Source: Lewinellaceae bacterium
GTDB taxonomy: Bacteria > Bacteroidota > Bacteroidia > Chitinophagales > Saprospiraceae
Direction of reading: 5' to 3'
Length of the DNA stretch: 64,000 nucleotides
NCBI GenBank assembly: GCA_020636255.1
Contig: JACJYE010000001.1
Location: 62,001 to 126,000 of the forward strand
Shown here: positions 33,761-41,920 of the stretch, one piece after another
Layout of the letters: each line of letters begins with the position of its first letter
Position numbering within the stretch: position 1 is the stretch's first letter
Program-made: the position numbers and the translations under genes
The notes under the pieces: model-generated
What the model saw: only the letters and a program-made list of their open reading frames with translations
Told to the model about the DNA's origin: nothing
The model's database searches: none

Positions 33761-33779
33761 CAGCAACAAAAAAAATACT

Positions 33780-34238
33780 GTGGCTGAATTATTGCTAAAA
33801 ACCCAACCGGACAAACAATCGGAGCTCACCGGTTTCATCCTGGAGCGTACGGCAAAGCGGATGAAACAATACTTTCAGCAGCAACTGGCTGCAGCTGACG
33901 CCGGCATCACCGTCGACCAGTGGGTCATCCTGCAGATGCTGGATAAAAATGACGGGCTCAACCAACTCGATATCGCACGGGCAACCTTTAAGGATGCGCC
34001 TACCGTTACCCGCATCATCGACCTGCTTTGCCAGAAAGGGCTCACACAACGGGTAGCCGACCCCGCTGACCGCCGCCGCTTCAATATCCTGCTCACCGAT
34101 CAGGGCCGGGAGAAGGCCGAAACCGTACTGCCCATTATCCGCACAGCAAGGCGGCAGGCATGGTCTGGCCTCTCAGATGAGGAGGTCAGCCAACTTACCG
34201 GCATACTCAACACCGTCTTCGAGAACCTTAACCAGTAA
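33780..34238 (+). CDS. MarR-family transcriptional regulator
   Basis: 152 residues from GTG 33780. The winged helix-turn-helix is in ITVDQWVILQMLDKNDGLNQ, LDIARATFKDAPTVTRIIDL (recognition helix) and GLTQRVADPADRRRFNILLT (wing with the MarR DxRxR pattern). Dimerisation helices flank it. GTG is chosen because the upstream frame crosses the promoter. It lies 78 bases before hmgA and hppD on the same strand, so control of the homogentisate pathway, with an aromatic acid as ligand, is a reasonable inference. The palindrome in that gap is a candidate operator. Confidence 0.88.
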   Translation: MAELLLKTQPDKQSELTGFILERTAKRMKQYFQQQLAAADAGITVDQWVILQMLDKNDGLNQLDIARATFKDAPTVTRIIDLLCQKGLTQRVADPADRRRFNILLTDQGREKAETVLPIIRTARRQAWSGLSDEEVSQLTGILNTVFENLNQ

Positions 34239-34256
34239 ACCCGACAGGCTGATAAA

Positions 34257-34283
34257 CCCGACAGGTTTGACAAACCTGTCGGG
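34257..34283. promoter_or_regulatory. 13-bp perfect inverted repeat between marR and hmgA
   Basis: CCCGACAGGTTTG and CAAACCTGTCGGG flank a single base. A further direct half copy, CCCGACAGG, precedes it (34240-34248). It could be a MarR-type operator, a terminator lacking a T-run, or a REP-like dispersed palindrome. Confidence 0.6.
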
Positions 34284-34316
34284 GCTGGCAGCCTGAAGGG
34301 TTTAAAATAAAAACCC

Positions 34317-35489
34317 ATGCATTACTATAGCCTCGGGCAGGTGCCTCCCAAACGGCACACCCAATTCCGCAAGCCTAACGGAGAGCTCTACCATGAAGAG
34401 CTCTTCTCTACCGAAGGCTTCAGCAACCTTTATTCCCTGCTCTATCACGCCAACCCGCCTACGCAGATCGTACAGGTAGACGGCCCTTTTTCCATGGAGC
34501 CGAAGCTGATGTCCGACAAACAGCTCAAGCACCGCAGCCTCATGGGGTTCCAGATAACAGCGGAGGATGACTACCTCAAGAGCCGCAAGCCGGTATTGGT
34601 TAACGACGACTGTAAGATCATCCTGTCGGCTCCCAGAAAAAGCATGACGGATTATTTCTTCAAAAATGCTGACGCCGACGAGGTGATCTTCATCCATAAA
34701 GGGGGTGGCCGGCTGCGCACGATGTATGGCGCCGTGGAATTCGGCTATGGCGATTACGTCGTCGTGCCCAGAGGCACCATTTACCAGATGGAATTCGACG
34801 GCCCCGACAACCGGCTCTTCATCGTGGAATCGTATAGCCCTGTAATCACGCCAAAGCGCTACCGCAACCAGTTTGGCCAGATGGAAGAGCACGCCCCTTT
34901 CTGCGAGCGCGACATCCGCAAGCCGCAACAGCTGGAAACGCACGACGAACAGGGCGAGTTCCTCTTCTACATCAAAAAACAGGGCCTCATCTATCCCTAC
35001 TATTACCTCAACCACCCCTTCGACCTGGTAGGCTGGGACGGCTACCTCTACCCGTACGCCTTTTCCATCCACAATTTCGAGCCCATCACAGGGCGGGTGC
35101 ATCAGCCGCCACCTGTTCATCAGACTTTCGAAGCGCGTAACTTCGTCATCTGCTCTTTCGTGCCACGCCTGTACGACTACCACCCGATGGCCATTCCGGC
35201 TCCTTACAACCACAGCAACATCGACAGCGACGAGGTGCTCTACTACGTAGACGGCGATTTCATGAGCCGCAAGCACGTAGAACAGGGCATGATCACCCTG
35301 CACCCAGGCGGCATCCCGCATGGCCCACACCCAGGCACGGTGGAAAAGAGCATCGGCGCCAAAGAAACACACGAGCTGGCCGTCATGGTCGACACCTTCC
35401 GGCCGCTCAAACTAACGGAATATGCCGTCGAGATCGAGGACAAGGATTATTATCGGAGCTGGCTGCCGGAGGCGGTGGCTAAACGATAA
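34317..35489 (+). CDS. hmgA: Homogentisate 1,2-dioxygenase
   Basis: 390 residues. Opens the ring of homogentisate to maleylacetoacetate using Fe(II) and O2 in tyrosine/phenylalanine degradation. The iron ligands of the family are in YNHSNIDSDEVLYYVDGDF (His, Glu) and GGIPHGPHPG (His). GWDGYLYPYAFSIHNFEPIT and GRVHQPPPVHQTFEA are family hallmarks. The length is slightly below the 430-440 of eukaryotic and proteobacterial enzymes but usual for Bacteroidota. It is 44 bases upstream of hppD, which supplies its substrate. Confidence 0.96.
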   Translation: MHYYSLGQVPPKRHTQFRKPNGELYHEELFSTEGFSNLYSLLYHANPPTQIVQVDGPFSMEPKLMSDKQLKHRSLMGFQITAEDDYLKSRKPVLVNDDCKIILSAPRKSMTDYFFKNADADEVIFIHKGGGRLRTMYGAVEFGYGDYVVVPRGTIYQMEFDGPDNRLFIVESYSPVITPKRYRNQFGQMEEHAPFCERDIRKPQQLETHDEQGEFLFYIKKQGLIYPYYYLNHPFDLVGWDGYLYPYAFSIHNFEPITGRVHQPPPVHQTFEARNFVICSFVPRLYDYHPMAIPAPYNHSNIDSDEVLYYVDGDFMSRKHVEQGMITLHPGGIPHGPHPGTVEKSIGAKETHELAVMVDTFRPLKLTEYAVEIEDKDYYRSWLPEAVAKR

Positions 35490-35533
35490 TAGCTATGGTA
35501 CACTGATTTTGAAACTTGTAAAAATCTACTTCA

Positions 35534-36658
35534 ATGGATACGCTAACCAGCAATAAAACCAACACCCAGCAAGACACCTTCCCCATCAACGGGACAGACC
35601 ACATCGAGTTCTACGTCGGCAATGCCAAGCAGGCCGCACATTATTACCAAACGGCCTTTGGTTTTGAACTGGTGGCCTACCGCGGCCCCGAAACGGGCAC
35701 CCGCGATACGGCCTCCTACGTACTCCAGCAAGGCAAGATCCGCTTCGTACTGACCTCCGCGATGCATCCGGATCACGAAGTATCCCGCCATATCCTGCAG
35801 CATGGCGACGGGGTCAAAGTGCTGGCGCTATGGGTCGACGATGCCACCGAGGCTTTCAACAAGGCCGTAGAACGCGGCGCCAAACCCTGCAAAGCCCCGG
35901 TAACCATGGAAGACAGCTACGGGCAGGTGACGGTAGCTTCCATCCACACTTACGGTGAGACCCTGCACACTTTCGTCGAGCGCAGCCAGTATGACGGCCC
36001 CTTCCTTCCCGGCTTCCAGGCACGCAAAAGCCTGATGAAAACCCAGCCTATCGGCCTGAAATACGTCGACCACTGCGTAGGTAACGTAGAACTGGGCAGG
36101 ATGAACGAATGGGTAAAATTCTATCAGGATGTTATGGGCTTCAAACTGCTCGTCACCTTCGACGATAAGGATATCTCTACCGACTATACCGCCCTGATGA
36201 GCAAGGTGGTTTCCAACGGCAACGGTTATATCAAATTCCCTATCAACGAGCCCGCAGCCGGTAAGAAAAAATCCCAGATCGAGGAATATCTCGATTACTA
36301 TCACGGCGCCGGCGTACAACACATCGCCGTAGCCACCGACGATATCATCTTCACCGTCGATGAACTGCGCCGCCGTGGTGTGGAATTCCTGTACGTCCCG
36401 GAAACCTACTACGATTCCGTCCCGGAACGCGTCGGAGAGATCAAGGAAGAACTGGACGAGCTGAAGCGCCTCAACATCCTTGTCGACCGCGATGAGGAAG
36501 GCTACCTGCTGCAGATCTTCACCAAACCGGTACAGGACCGCCCAACAGTATTTTACGAGATCATCCAGCGCGAAGGCGCCCGCTCCTTCGGCAAAGGCAA
36601 CTTCAAGGCCCTGTTCGAGGCCATCGAACGCGAACAGGAACTGAGAGGCACGCTGTAA
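35534..36658 (+). CDS. hppD: 4-hydroxyphenylpyruvate dioxygenase
   Basis: 374 residues. Converts 4-hydroxyphenylpyruvate to homogentisate with Fe(II) and O2. It has two vicinal-oxygen-chelate modules: an N-terminal one (DHIEFYVGNAKQAAHYYQTA) and a catalytic C-terminal one with ligands His in YVDHCVGNVELGRM, His in GVQHIAVATDDI and Glu in VFYEIIQREGARSFGKGNFK. The order hppD after hmgA and marR makes a compact tyrosine catabolic unit; maleylacetoacetate isomerase and fumarylacetoacetase are not in the window. The start gives the expected spacing to the first module. Confidence 0.96.
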   Translation: MDTLTSNKTNTQQDTFPINGTDHIEFYVGNAKQAAHYYQTAFGFELVAYRGPETGTRDTASYVLQQGKIRFVLTSAMHPDHEVSRHILQHGDGVKVLALWVDDATEAFNKAVERGAKPCKAPVTMEDSYGQVTVASIHTYGETLHTFVERSQYDGPFLPGFQARKSLMKTQPIGLKYVDHCVGNVELGRMNEWVKFYQDVMGFKLLVTFDDKDISTDYTALMSKVVSNGNGYIKFPINEPAAGKKKSQIEEYLDYYHGAGVQHIAVATDDIIFTVDELRRRGVEFLYVPETYYDSVPERVGEIKEELDELKRLNILVDRDEEGYLLQIFTKPVQDRPTVFYEIIQREGARSFGKGNFKALFEAIEREQELRGTL

Positions 36659-36663
36659 CCCGC

Positions 36664-38028
36664 CTACCGGTAGTGGTTCACCACCTCTACCAGGACGCCG
36701 TTTACGAGGTCGAACCAGTTGGCATGTGGCTCGTTGGTGGCCAGGGCGATACAAACGTCATAGGCCGGCACGTACATGAGGATGGTGCGGTAGTCCATCA
36801 GCGCCCCGGTATGCCCGTGGTGGATGATATTGTGGTCGTCCCATAAACGAGTGCCCAGCCCGTAATGGTCGCCACCGACGGCAAAGCCGTAATCGGTGGT
36901 CATGGCATCAATGGAAGCGGGGCTCAAAAACCCTCCGCCGTAAACGGCCCTGCCAAAGCGGGCAATATCGGCAGGCGTCGCTACAATGGAGCCGGCAGCG
37001 CCAACGGCCGTAAGGGAGTACTCATAAGACCGGGCATTGCGCGCCAGGTTTGGAATGGGGTGCGCTATATCGCTGAAATCGTCGTACACGGTGTTTTCCA
37101 GGCCGAGGGGTTCGAATACCCATTGCCCGAAAGCCTGGGCAAGGGGCATTTGGGTGACGCTTTCGATGAGCGCCCCCAGGAAATAGAAGCCTGTATTGGA
37201 ATAGGCGTAACCTGTACCGGGCTGAAAAAGCGCGCCATGATCAACGGCGTACTGGATGATATCCTCGTTCGTCCAGGTGCGGCTCATCCAGTTGCCGGTA
37301 AAGAAATCGCTGCTGTTGAGGTGGTCAACGACCCCTGCCGTATGGCTGAGCAGCTGCCGGATCGTGATGGTTTGCCCGTACTGCAGGCCGTCGAGTGGCA
37401 CGTATTGGGCCAGCTTGTCGTCGAGTTGGAAGTAGCCTTCTTCCGCCAACCGCAACACCAAAGCTGCGGTGAACACCTTGCTCACGCTGGCCATGCGGTA
37501 GCGGTGTGCCGGTGTGACAGGAAGCCCTTCCCAGGGGTTGCTGTCGCCTTCGGTAGCCGTCAGGAGCTGCCCGTCAGGGGTGGCAACTGCGGCCGAAACG
37601 CTTAAAAGGCCCGGTGTGCTGAGTACGAAGCGTTCGTATAACTCCTGCTCCAGTTTCTCCTGAAGGCTATACAGGATAACCACTTCGATAGTGAGCATCC
37701 GGCTTTGCTGCCCCTTCCCATCACTGGCGATAATGGTTAGCTTGTGCTCGCCTTTATCCTGACGGCCCGGCGTGCCGTACAACCTGAGGCCCGGTGCGTC
37801 GAAGCTCAGCCAGCCCGGCAACCCTTCTGCACTGACGGCCACGGCGTCACCGTCGATATCGTCCACCTCAACGGCCAGTGAAAAAAGGGAATCGGCAAAT
37901 GCCTGCGTGCTGATCGGCAGGCCGATCTCCGGCAAGTGGTTGATGGGCTCCTCTTTTTCCTCTTTGGTGCAGGATGCCAGGAATAACAATACCAGCAGCA
38001 ACAGGGAAAGGAGTGATCGTACTCGCAT
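36664..38028 (-). CDS. Serine hydrolase lipoprotein (class C beta-lactamase/DD-peptidase-like)
   Basis: 454 residues. The lipobox FLASC (Cys20) is followed by an acidic spacer. Residues about 30-120 are a cadherin/Ig-like domain (LAVEVDDIDGDAVAVSAEG, GEHKLTIIASDGKGQ). The remainder is the serine hydrolase: MASVSKVFTAALVL (SxxK), YAYSNTGFYFLG (YxN) and IHHGHTGALMDY (the KTG-equivalent HTG). Members act as esterases, peptidases or beta-lactamases; the substrate is not predictable. It converges on hppD with only 5 bases between. Confidence 0.88.
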   Translation of the reverse strand: MRVRSLLSLLLLVLLFLASCTKEEKEEPINHLPEIGLPISTQAFADSLFSLAVEVDDIDGDAVAVSAEGLPGWLSFDAPGLRLYGTPGRQDKGEHKLTIIASDGKGQQSRMLTIEVVILYSLQEKLEQELYERFVLSTPGLLSVSAAVATPDGQLLTATEGDSNPWEGLPVTPAHRYRMASVSKVFTAALVLRLAEEGYFQLDDKLAQYVPLDGLQYGQTITIRQLLSHTAGVVDHLNSSDFFTGNWMSRTWTNEDIIQYAVDHGALFQPGTGYAYSNTGFYFLGALIESVTQMPLAQAFGQWVFEPLGLENTVYDDFSDIAHPIPNLARNARSYEYSLTAVGAAGSIVATPADIARFGRAVYGGGFLSPASIDAMTTDYGFAVGGDHYGLGTRLWDDHNIIHHGHTGALMDYRTILMYVPAYDVCIALATNEPHANWFDLVNGVLVEVVNHYR

Positions 38029-38164
38029 AAGCAGTCCTTTTGAACTTTAAACTAGCAAAATAATGGGATTTCCAGTCCTTAACAGCATCTATTATATAGC
38101 CGCTTGCCTTTGCCAAAAACTTTATCTTATCTTAGGCGTTGAACGATTAAGCTAGCAAGTACTG

Positions 38165-38521
38165 GTGTCTCAGAATCCTACATACCGCTTCCTGGCAAGC
38201 CTCGGCCTGCTGCTGTTCTTCCTGCTCCCGATGAGCATGAAGGAGGTGCACCTGTATTGGGAGCATCAGCATAGTCCGGTATGTGACGCCAAGGCCGGTG
38301 ATCACCACCTGCACGGCCCCGAATACCAGTACCACGACTGTACCTTGTGCCTCATTCAATACACCCAGTTTTTGGGTGCGGAACAGATAGAAGCACGCCT
38401 TTCATTGCTTCCCGAAAAAGAGGAAGCCCCACGGATTTTTCACCTGCCTTACCAACATCCGACCCTCTCCCACATCCGGGAGCGGGGCCCGCCATGTTCC
38501 GCCAATTGCTACCCAGCATAA
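38165..38521 (+). CDS. Small His/Cys-rich exported protein before a metal-type TonB receptor
   Basis: 118 residues from GTG 38165. A signal segment (FLASLGLLLFFLLPMSMKEV) is followed by a metal-binding-looking stretch, EHQHSPVCDAKAGDHHLHGP and YHDCTLCLIQY. This resembles the DUF2946-type proteins found next to copper/zinc uptake receptors. It lies 28 bases before the receptor gene. The ligand and exact role are inferred from composition and context only. A TATCTTAG box near 38131 could be its -7 element. Confidence 0.65.
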   Translation: MSQNPTYRFLASLGLLLFFLLPMSMKEVHLYWEHQHSPVCDAKAGDHHLHGPEYQYHDCTLCLIQYTQFLGAEQIEARLSLLPEKEEAPRIFHLPYQHPTLSHIRERGPPCSANCYPA

Positions 38522-38549
38522 TATTGGTTGAACTGAAAAAAAGTAGTTT

Positions 38550-40898
38550 ATGTCAAAAAGGCTGTTGCTCCTGGGGCAATGGCTCCTGTTGATTATGGTT
38601 TCTCCCGCCCTGCGGGCACAAAACCAATGCAGCATCACCCTTAAAGGAAAGGTCGTTGATGCGCATACGCGGGAGCCGATCGCTTTTGCCAGCGTAGCGA
38701 TTCTAGATCAGGATATCGGCACGCTGGCCGATGAAAATGGCAATTATATTCTTCCGAACCTCTGCGCCGGTACATACGTCCTGGTTTGTTCTCACGTGGG
38801 CTGCCACCACGCCCAGCACGAGTTCGAGATCAAGGCCGACATGTCGTGGGATTTCGAGCTGGAGGAAGTGAGCATAGTATTGCAAGAAGTGGTCGTCAGC
38901 GAAGAGGCGCCGGTGCTGGAGGCCACGCAATCCAGCAGCACCCTCGACGCCGCTCAGCTGCAATCGGAGCGCGGATTGTCACTAGGTGATGCAATGAGCC
39001 AGCTTCCGGGCGTTACTACGCTCAACACGGGAGCTACCATCGCCAAGCCGGTCATTCAGGGGTTGCATAGCAACCGCGTGCTGATCCTCAACAACGGCGT
39101 CCGCCAGGAGGGCCAGCAGTGGGGCTCCGAGCACGCGCCGGAGATCGACCCCTTTCTGGCCGATAAGGTGACCGTCATCAAAGGGGCGAGCAGCGTGCGC
39201 TATGGCGCCGACGCCATCGGCGGCGTGGTGCTCGTCGAACCCAGGCCCCTGCCCCAACAGGCCGGCATCGGCGGCGAGGCCAACCTGCAGGCCTTTAGCA
39301 ACGGCCGCGTGGGCATCGCCTCGGGCATGCTGGAAGGCAGGCTGAAAGGCAAGCTGCCCCTGAGCGGCCGCCTGCAAGGCACCGTCAAACGGGGCGGCAA
39401 CCTGCAAACACCGGGTTATTACCTCGACAATACCGGGGTAGAGGAACTGAACTTCTCCTGGGCAGTAGGCCTGCAGCAGAAGCAATGGTCTACCGAGGCC
39501 TTTTATTCGCGCTTCTACACCCAGCTGGGCATTTTCAGCGGCTCCCACATCGGCAACCTCACCGACCTGCAACAGGCCATCGAACGGGAACGCCCGCTGG
39601 GCGAAGGTTCCTTTACCTACGACATCGGCAGGCCCATGCAACGCATCTACCACGAGTTGTTCAAGTGGAGGTCCAGCCTCGAAACCGGCCAGGCAGGAAC
39701 CCTGCAACTACAACTGGCACGCCAGTTCAACCGGCGGCAGGAGTTCGACGCCCATAGGCAGTATGGCTCGCTACCGGACGATCTCGATATCCCCCAGATC
39801 GAGTTCGAGATCACCACCCATACGGCCGAGCTAAGCTGGGAACACCGCCCTGTCCGCCGCCTTTGGGGTAGCCTCGGCACCCACTTCATGCGGCAGGCCA
39901 ATACCACCGACCGTGGAGCGCTCATCCCCAATTACGAGAACTACAGCGCCGGCGCTTTCTGGATCGAACGCTGGAAGCACTATCCCTTCCCTCTTGAGCT
40001 GGAAGGCGGCCTGCGTTACGATTATCAGTGGATGGACGTCGGGCGGCAGGGGCAGGACAGCATCGGGCGACAGCTCGAGTTCAGCAACATCTCGGGCACT
40101 GCAGGAGCGATCTACCGCTTCCCCAAACTGCTGAACCTGCGCTTTAACTTCGGCACCGCCTGGCGGGCGCCCAACGTAAGCGAGCTGTTCAGCAAGGGCG
40201 TGCACCACGGCGCCGCTTCCTACGAAGAAGGCGACCCGAACCTTCGGCCCGAACGCGCCTACAATACCAGCCTGACTGCCGAGGTAAACGACGTTGATAA
40301 ACTACAGGCTTCGCTCAACTTCTACTACAATGTGATCGACGATTTTATTTTTCTGGAACCGAGGGCCGAACCGGTGCTGACCATACGCGGAGCTTTCCCG
40401 GCCTTTGATTATGCTCAGTCCAATGCCCGGCTCGCCGGGCTCGACTGGCAGGCCGCCTACGAGCTGCTGCCCGGCCTGGAGGTGGGCTCCAAAGGTTCTC
40501 TGCTGGATGCATGGAACAGAAGCCGGAAGGAATACCTCAGCCTTATGCCTCCCTTCCGCTTCGAACACAGCCTGAAGTACACCTTCGGCAAAGCCGGCGC
40601 CGATAAGGCCGAAGCGCCTTTCCTGCGCTTTTCCATGACCAACGTGCTGAAGCAAACCCGCATACCCGCCGAAAGGGACTATGCACCGCCGCCACCCGCT
40701 TACACCCTTTTCCAGGTGGAAGGCGGCGCTCAGCTGCGCCTTGGCAAACAGCCGTTGGAACTGGGCTTCACCGTGTTCAACCTGTTCAACACCCCTTACC
40801 GCGATTACCTCAACCGCTTCCGGTACTTTGCCGATGAAACAGGGCGCAACGTCTCGCTACGGCTACGGCTGCCCTTCGGCCTGGAAAGCGGAAGCTGA
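38550..40898 (+). CDS. TonB-dependent outer-membrane receptor, probable metal (ZnuD-like) type
   Basis: 782 residues. Signal peptide (LLLLGQWLLLIMVSPALRAQ), carboxypeptidase-regulatory-like domain (residues 28-115, GKVVDAHTREPIAFASVAIL), plug (LSLGDAMSQLPGVTTLNTGA, KGASSVRYGADAIGGVVLVE) and a 22-strand barrel to the aromatic-containing end. The plug arrangement and the upstream His/Cys protein resemble Bacteroidota receptors for zinc or copper. The lipoprotein at 40953 follows 54 bases later, giving a three-gene unit. The metal assignment is inference. Confidence 0.88.
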   Translation: MSKRLLLLGQWLLLIMVSPALRAQNQCSITLKGKVVDAHTREPIAFASVAILDQDIGTLADENGNYILPNLCAGTYVLVCSHVGCHHAQHEFEIKADMSWDFELEEVSIVLQEVVVSEEAPVLEATQSSSTLDAAQLQSERGLSLGDAMSQLPGVTTLNTGATIAKPVIQGLHSNRVLILNNGVRQEGQQWGSEHAPEIDPFLADKVTVIKGASSVRYGADAIGGVVLVEPRPLPQQAGIGGEANLQAFSNGRVGIASGMLEGRLKGKLPLSGRLQGTVKRGGNLQTPGYYLDNTGVEELNFSWAVGLQQKQWSTEAFYSRFYTQLGIFSGSHIGNLTDLQQAIERERPLGEGSFTYDIGRPMQRIYHELFKWRSSLETGQAGTLQLQLARQFNRRQEFDAHRQYGSLPDDLDIPQIEFEITTHTAELSWEHRPVRRLWGSLGTHFMRQANTTDRGALIPNYENYSAGAFWIERWKHYPFPLELEGGLRYDYQWMDVGRQGQDSIGRQLEFSNISGTAGAIYRFPKLLNLRFNFGTAWRAPNVSELFSKGVHHGAASYEEGDPNLRPERAYNTSLTAEVNDVDKLQASLNFYYNVIDDFIFLEPRAEPVLTIRGAFPAFDYAQSNARLAGLDWQAAYELLPGLEVGSKGSLLDAWNRSRKEYLSLMPPFRFEHSLKYTFGKAGADKAEAPFLRFSMTNVLKQTRIPAERDYAPPPPAYTLFQVEGGAQLRLGKQPLELGFTVFNLFNTPYRDYLNRFRYFADETGRNVSLRLRLPFGLESGS

Positions 40899-40952
40899 GC
40901 GGCAGGGCTATGATCATCAACAATTCATTAACACAAAAAACAATAGTATCTT

Positions 40953-41513
40953 ATGCAATCGATCAATAGCAAATTCACGCGTTTTCTCTTCTTTTTTCTC
41001 GCCGCCAGCCTGACAGTATGGACGAGCTGCGAAAAGGATGATGACGAAGGGCCCGACAATGAAGAGGAACTCATCACCACCGTGCGGCTTACCTTTACAG
41101 ATAGCGCCGGCAATGACAACATTTTCACCTTTAGCGATACCGATGGCGCCGGCGGCAACCCACCGGTTGCCCAGGATATTACCCTGGCGCCCAATACCAG
41201 CTACGCCCTGTCCGTCGAATTCCTCGACGAGTCCGATGCCGCTAATGTGGAGGATATTACGGAGGAAATAAAAACCGAGTCGGATGAGCACCGCCTGTGT
41301 TTCGACTATACCTTACCCATTGCGTCTATCGACAACCTTAACCTGGATGGCAACGGCAAGCCGCTGGGGCTGACATCCAGCGTATCCACCGGCGACGCTG
41401 GTACAGGTACGCTTACCTTGTCGCTCAAGCACCAGCCCGATAAGGATTCCGCCACGCCCTGTGCGACAGGAGAAACGGATGTAGAAGCTACTTTTGACGT
41501 GATCGTTCAGTAG
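40953..41513 (+). CDS. Lipoprotein accompanying the metal-type receptor
   Basis: 186 residues. FLFFFLAASLTVWTSCEKDD gives a lipobox (WTSC) followed by a strongly acidic stretch (DDDEGPDNEEE). The rest is beta-rich, like small lipoproteins commonly encoded directly after ZnuD-type receptors in Bacteroidota. It probably works at the outer membrane with the 38550 receptor. No catalytic motif is seen. A hairpin 11 bases after the stop may end the unit. Confidence 0.7.
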   Translation: MQSINSKFTRFLFFFLAASLTVWTSCEKDDDEGPDNEEELITTVRLTFTDSAGNDNIFTFSDTDGAGGNPPVAQDITLAPNTSYALSVEFLDESDAANVEDITEEIKTESDEHRLCFDYTLPIASIDNLNLDGNGKPLGLTSSVSTGDAGTGTLTLSLKHQPDKDSATPCATGETDVEATFDVIVQ

Positions 41514-41523
41514 AGGCCAGGGC

Positions 41524-41548
41524 TGCCTCAGAAGTAAGCGCTGAGGCA
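41524..41548 (+). terminator. Possible terminator hairpin of the metal-receptor unit
   Basis: TGCCTCAG (41524-41531) pairs perfectly with CTGAGGCA (41541-41548) around a 9-base loop, 11 bases after the stop codon. Only a short TT follows, so it may instead be a Rho-assisted or stabilising hairpin. Confidence 0.4.
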
Positions 41549-41569
41549 TTCCCGGCAAATCTAAAACCG

Positions 41570-41690
41570 CGGACGCAAAGAATGCGGAGCAGGTTCCCGC
41601 AAAGGGCGCGAAGGGTTCGCAAAGGCCGCTAAGGGAGTTTTCATCCCTCTTGGCGTACTTCGCGTTTCCTTCGCGTACTTCGCGGGATAT
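41570..41690. repeat. Degenerate CGCAAAG/CTTTGCG-type intergenic palindromic repeat
   Basis: The left arm repeats CGCAAAG-GGCGCGAAGG-like words and the right arm their complements (CTTGGCGTACTTCGCG, CCTTCGCGTACTTCGCGGG). The whole can fold into an imperfect hairpin. Sequences of this kind occur as dispersed non-coding repeats in many bacterial genomes. Confidence 0.55.
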
Positions 41691-41747
41691 CCAGAGGGTT
41701 CCCAATTGCAGGCCCTTTTGACACAGCCCCTTTTTTATAACATTTTA

Positions 41748-41899
41748 GTAACTATTCAGCATCATGGTGATTTACGCCCTGAAGCAAAATGTTGTAATCC
41801 GCCCTTCCCCTTTCAAGGGGAATGAGAAGGGGTTAGACAATAAAAAATCCTACAAAATTTTGCTTCAGGAGCATTTTAGGCCACATGCTGAATAGTTAC
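41748..41899. mobile_element. MITE-like element with nested inverted repeats
   Basis: Outer ends GTAACTATTCAGCAT (41748-41762) and its exact complement (41885-41899) enclose a second exact pair, CCTGAAGCAAAAT (41778-41790) and ATTTTGCTTCAGG (41857-41869). The 152-bp element has no coding frame; its centre holds a small CCCCTTTCAAGGGG hairpin. Target-site duplications are not obvious. It fits a miniature inverted-repeat element between a + strand and a - strand gene. Confidence 0.6.
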
Positions 41900-41920
41900 A
41901 CATTTTAACCATTCGAACGC

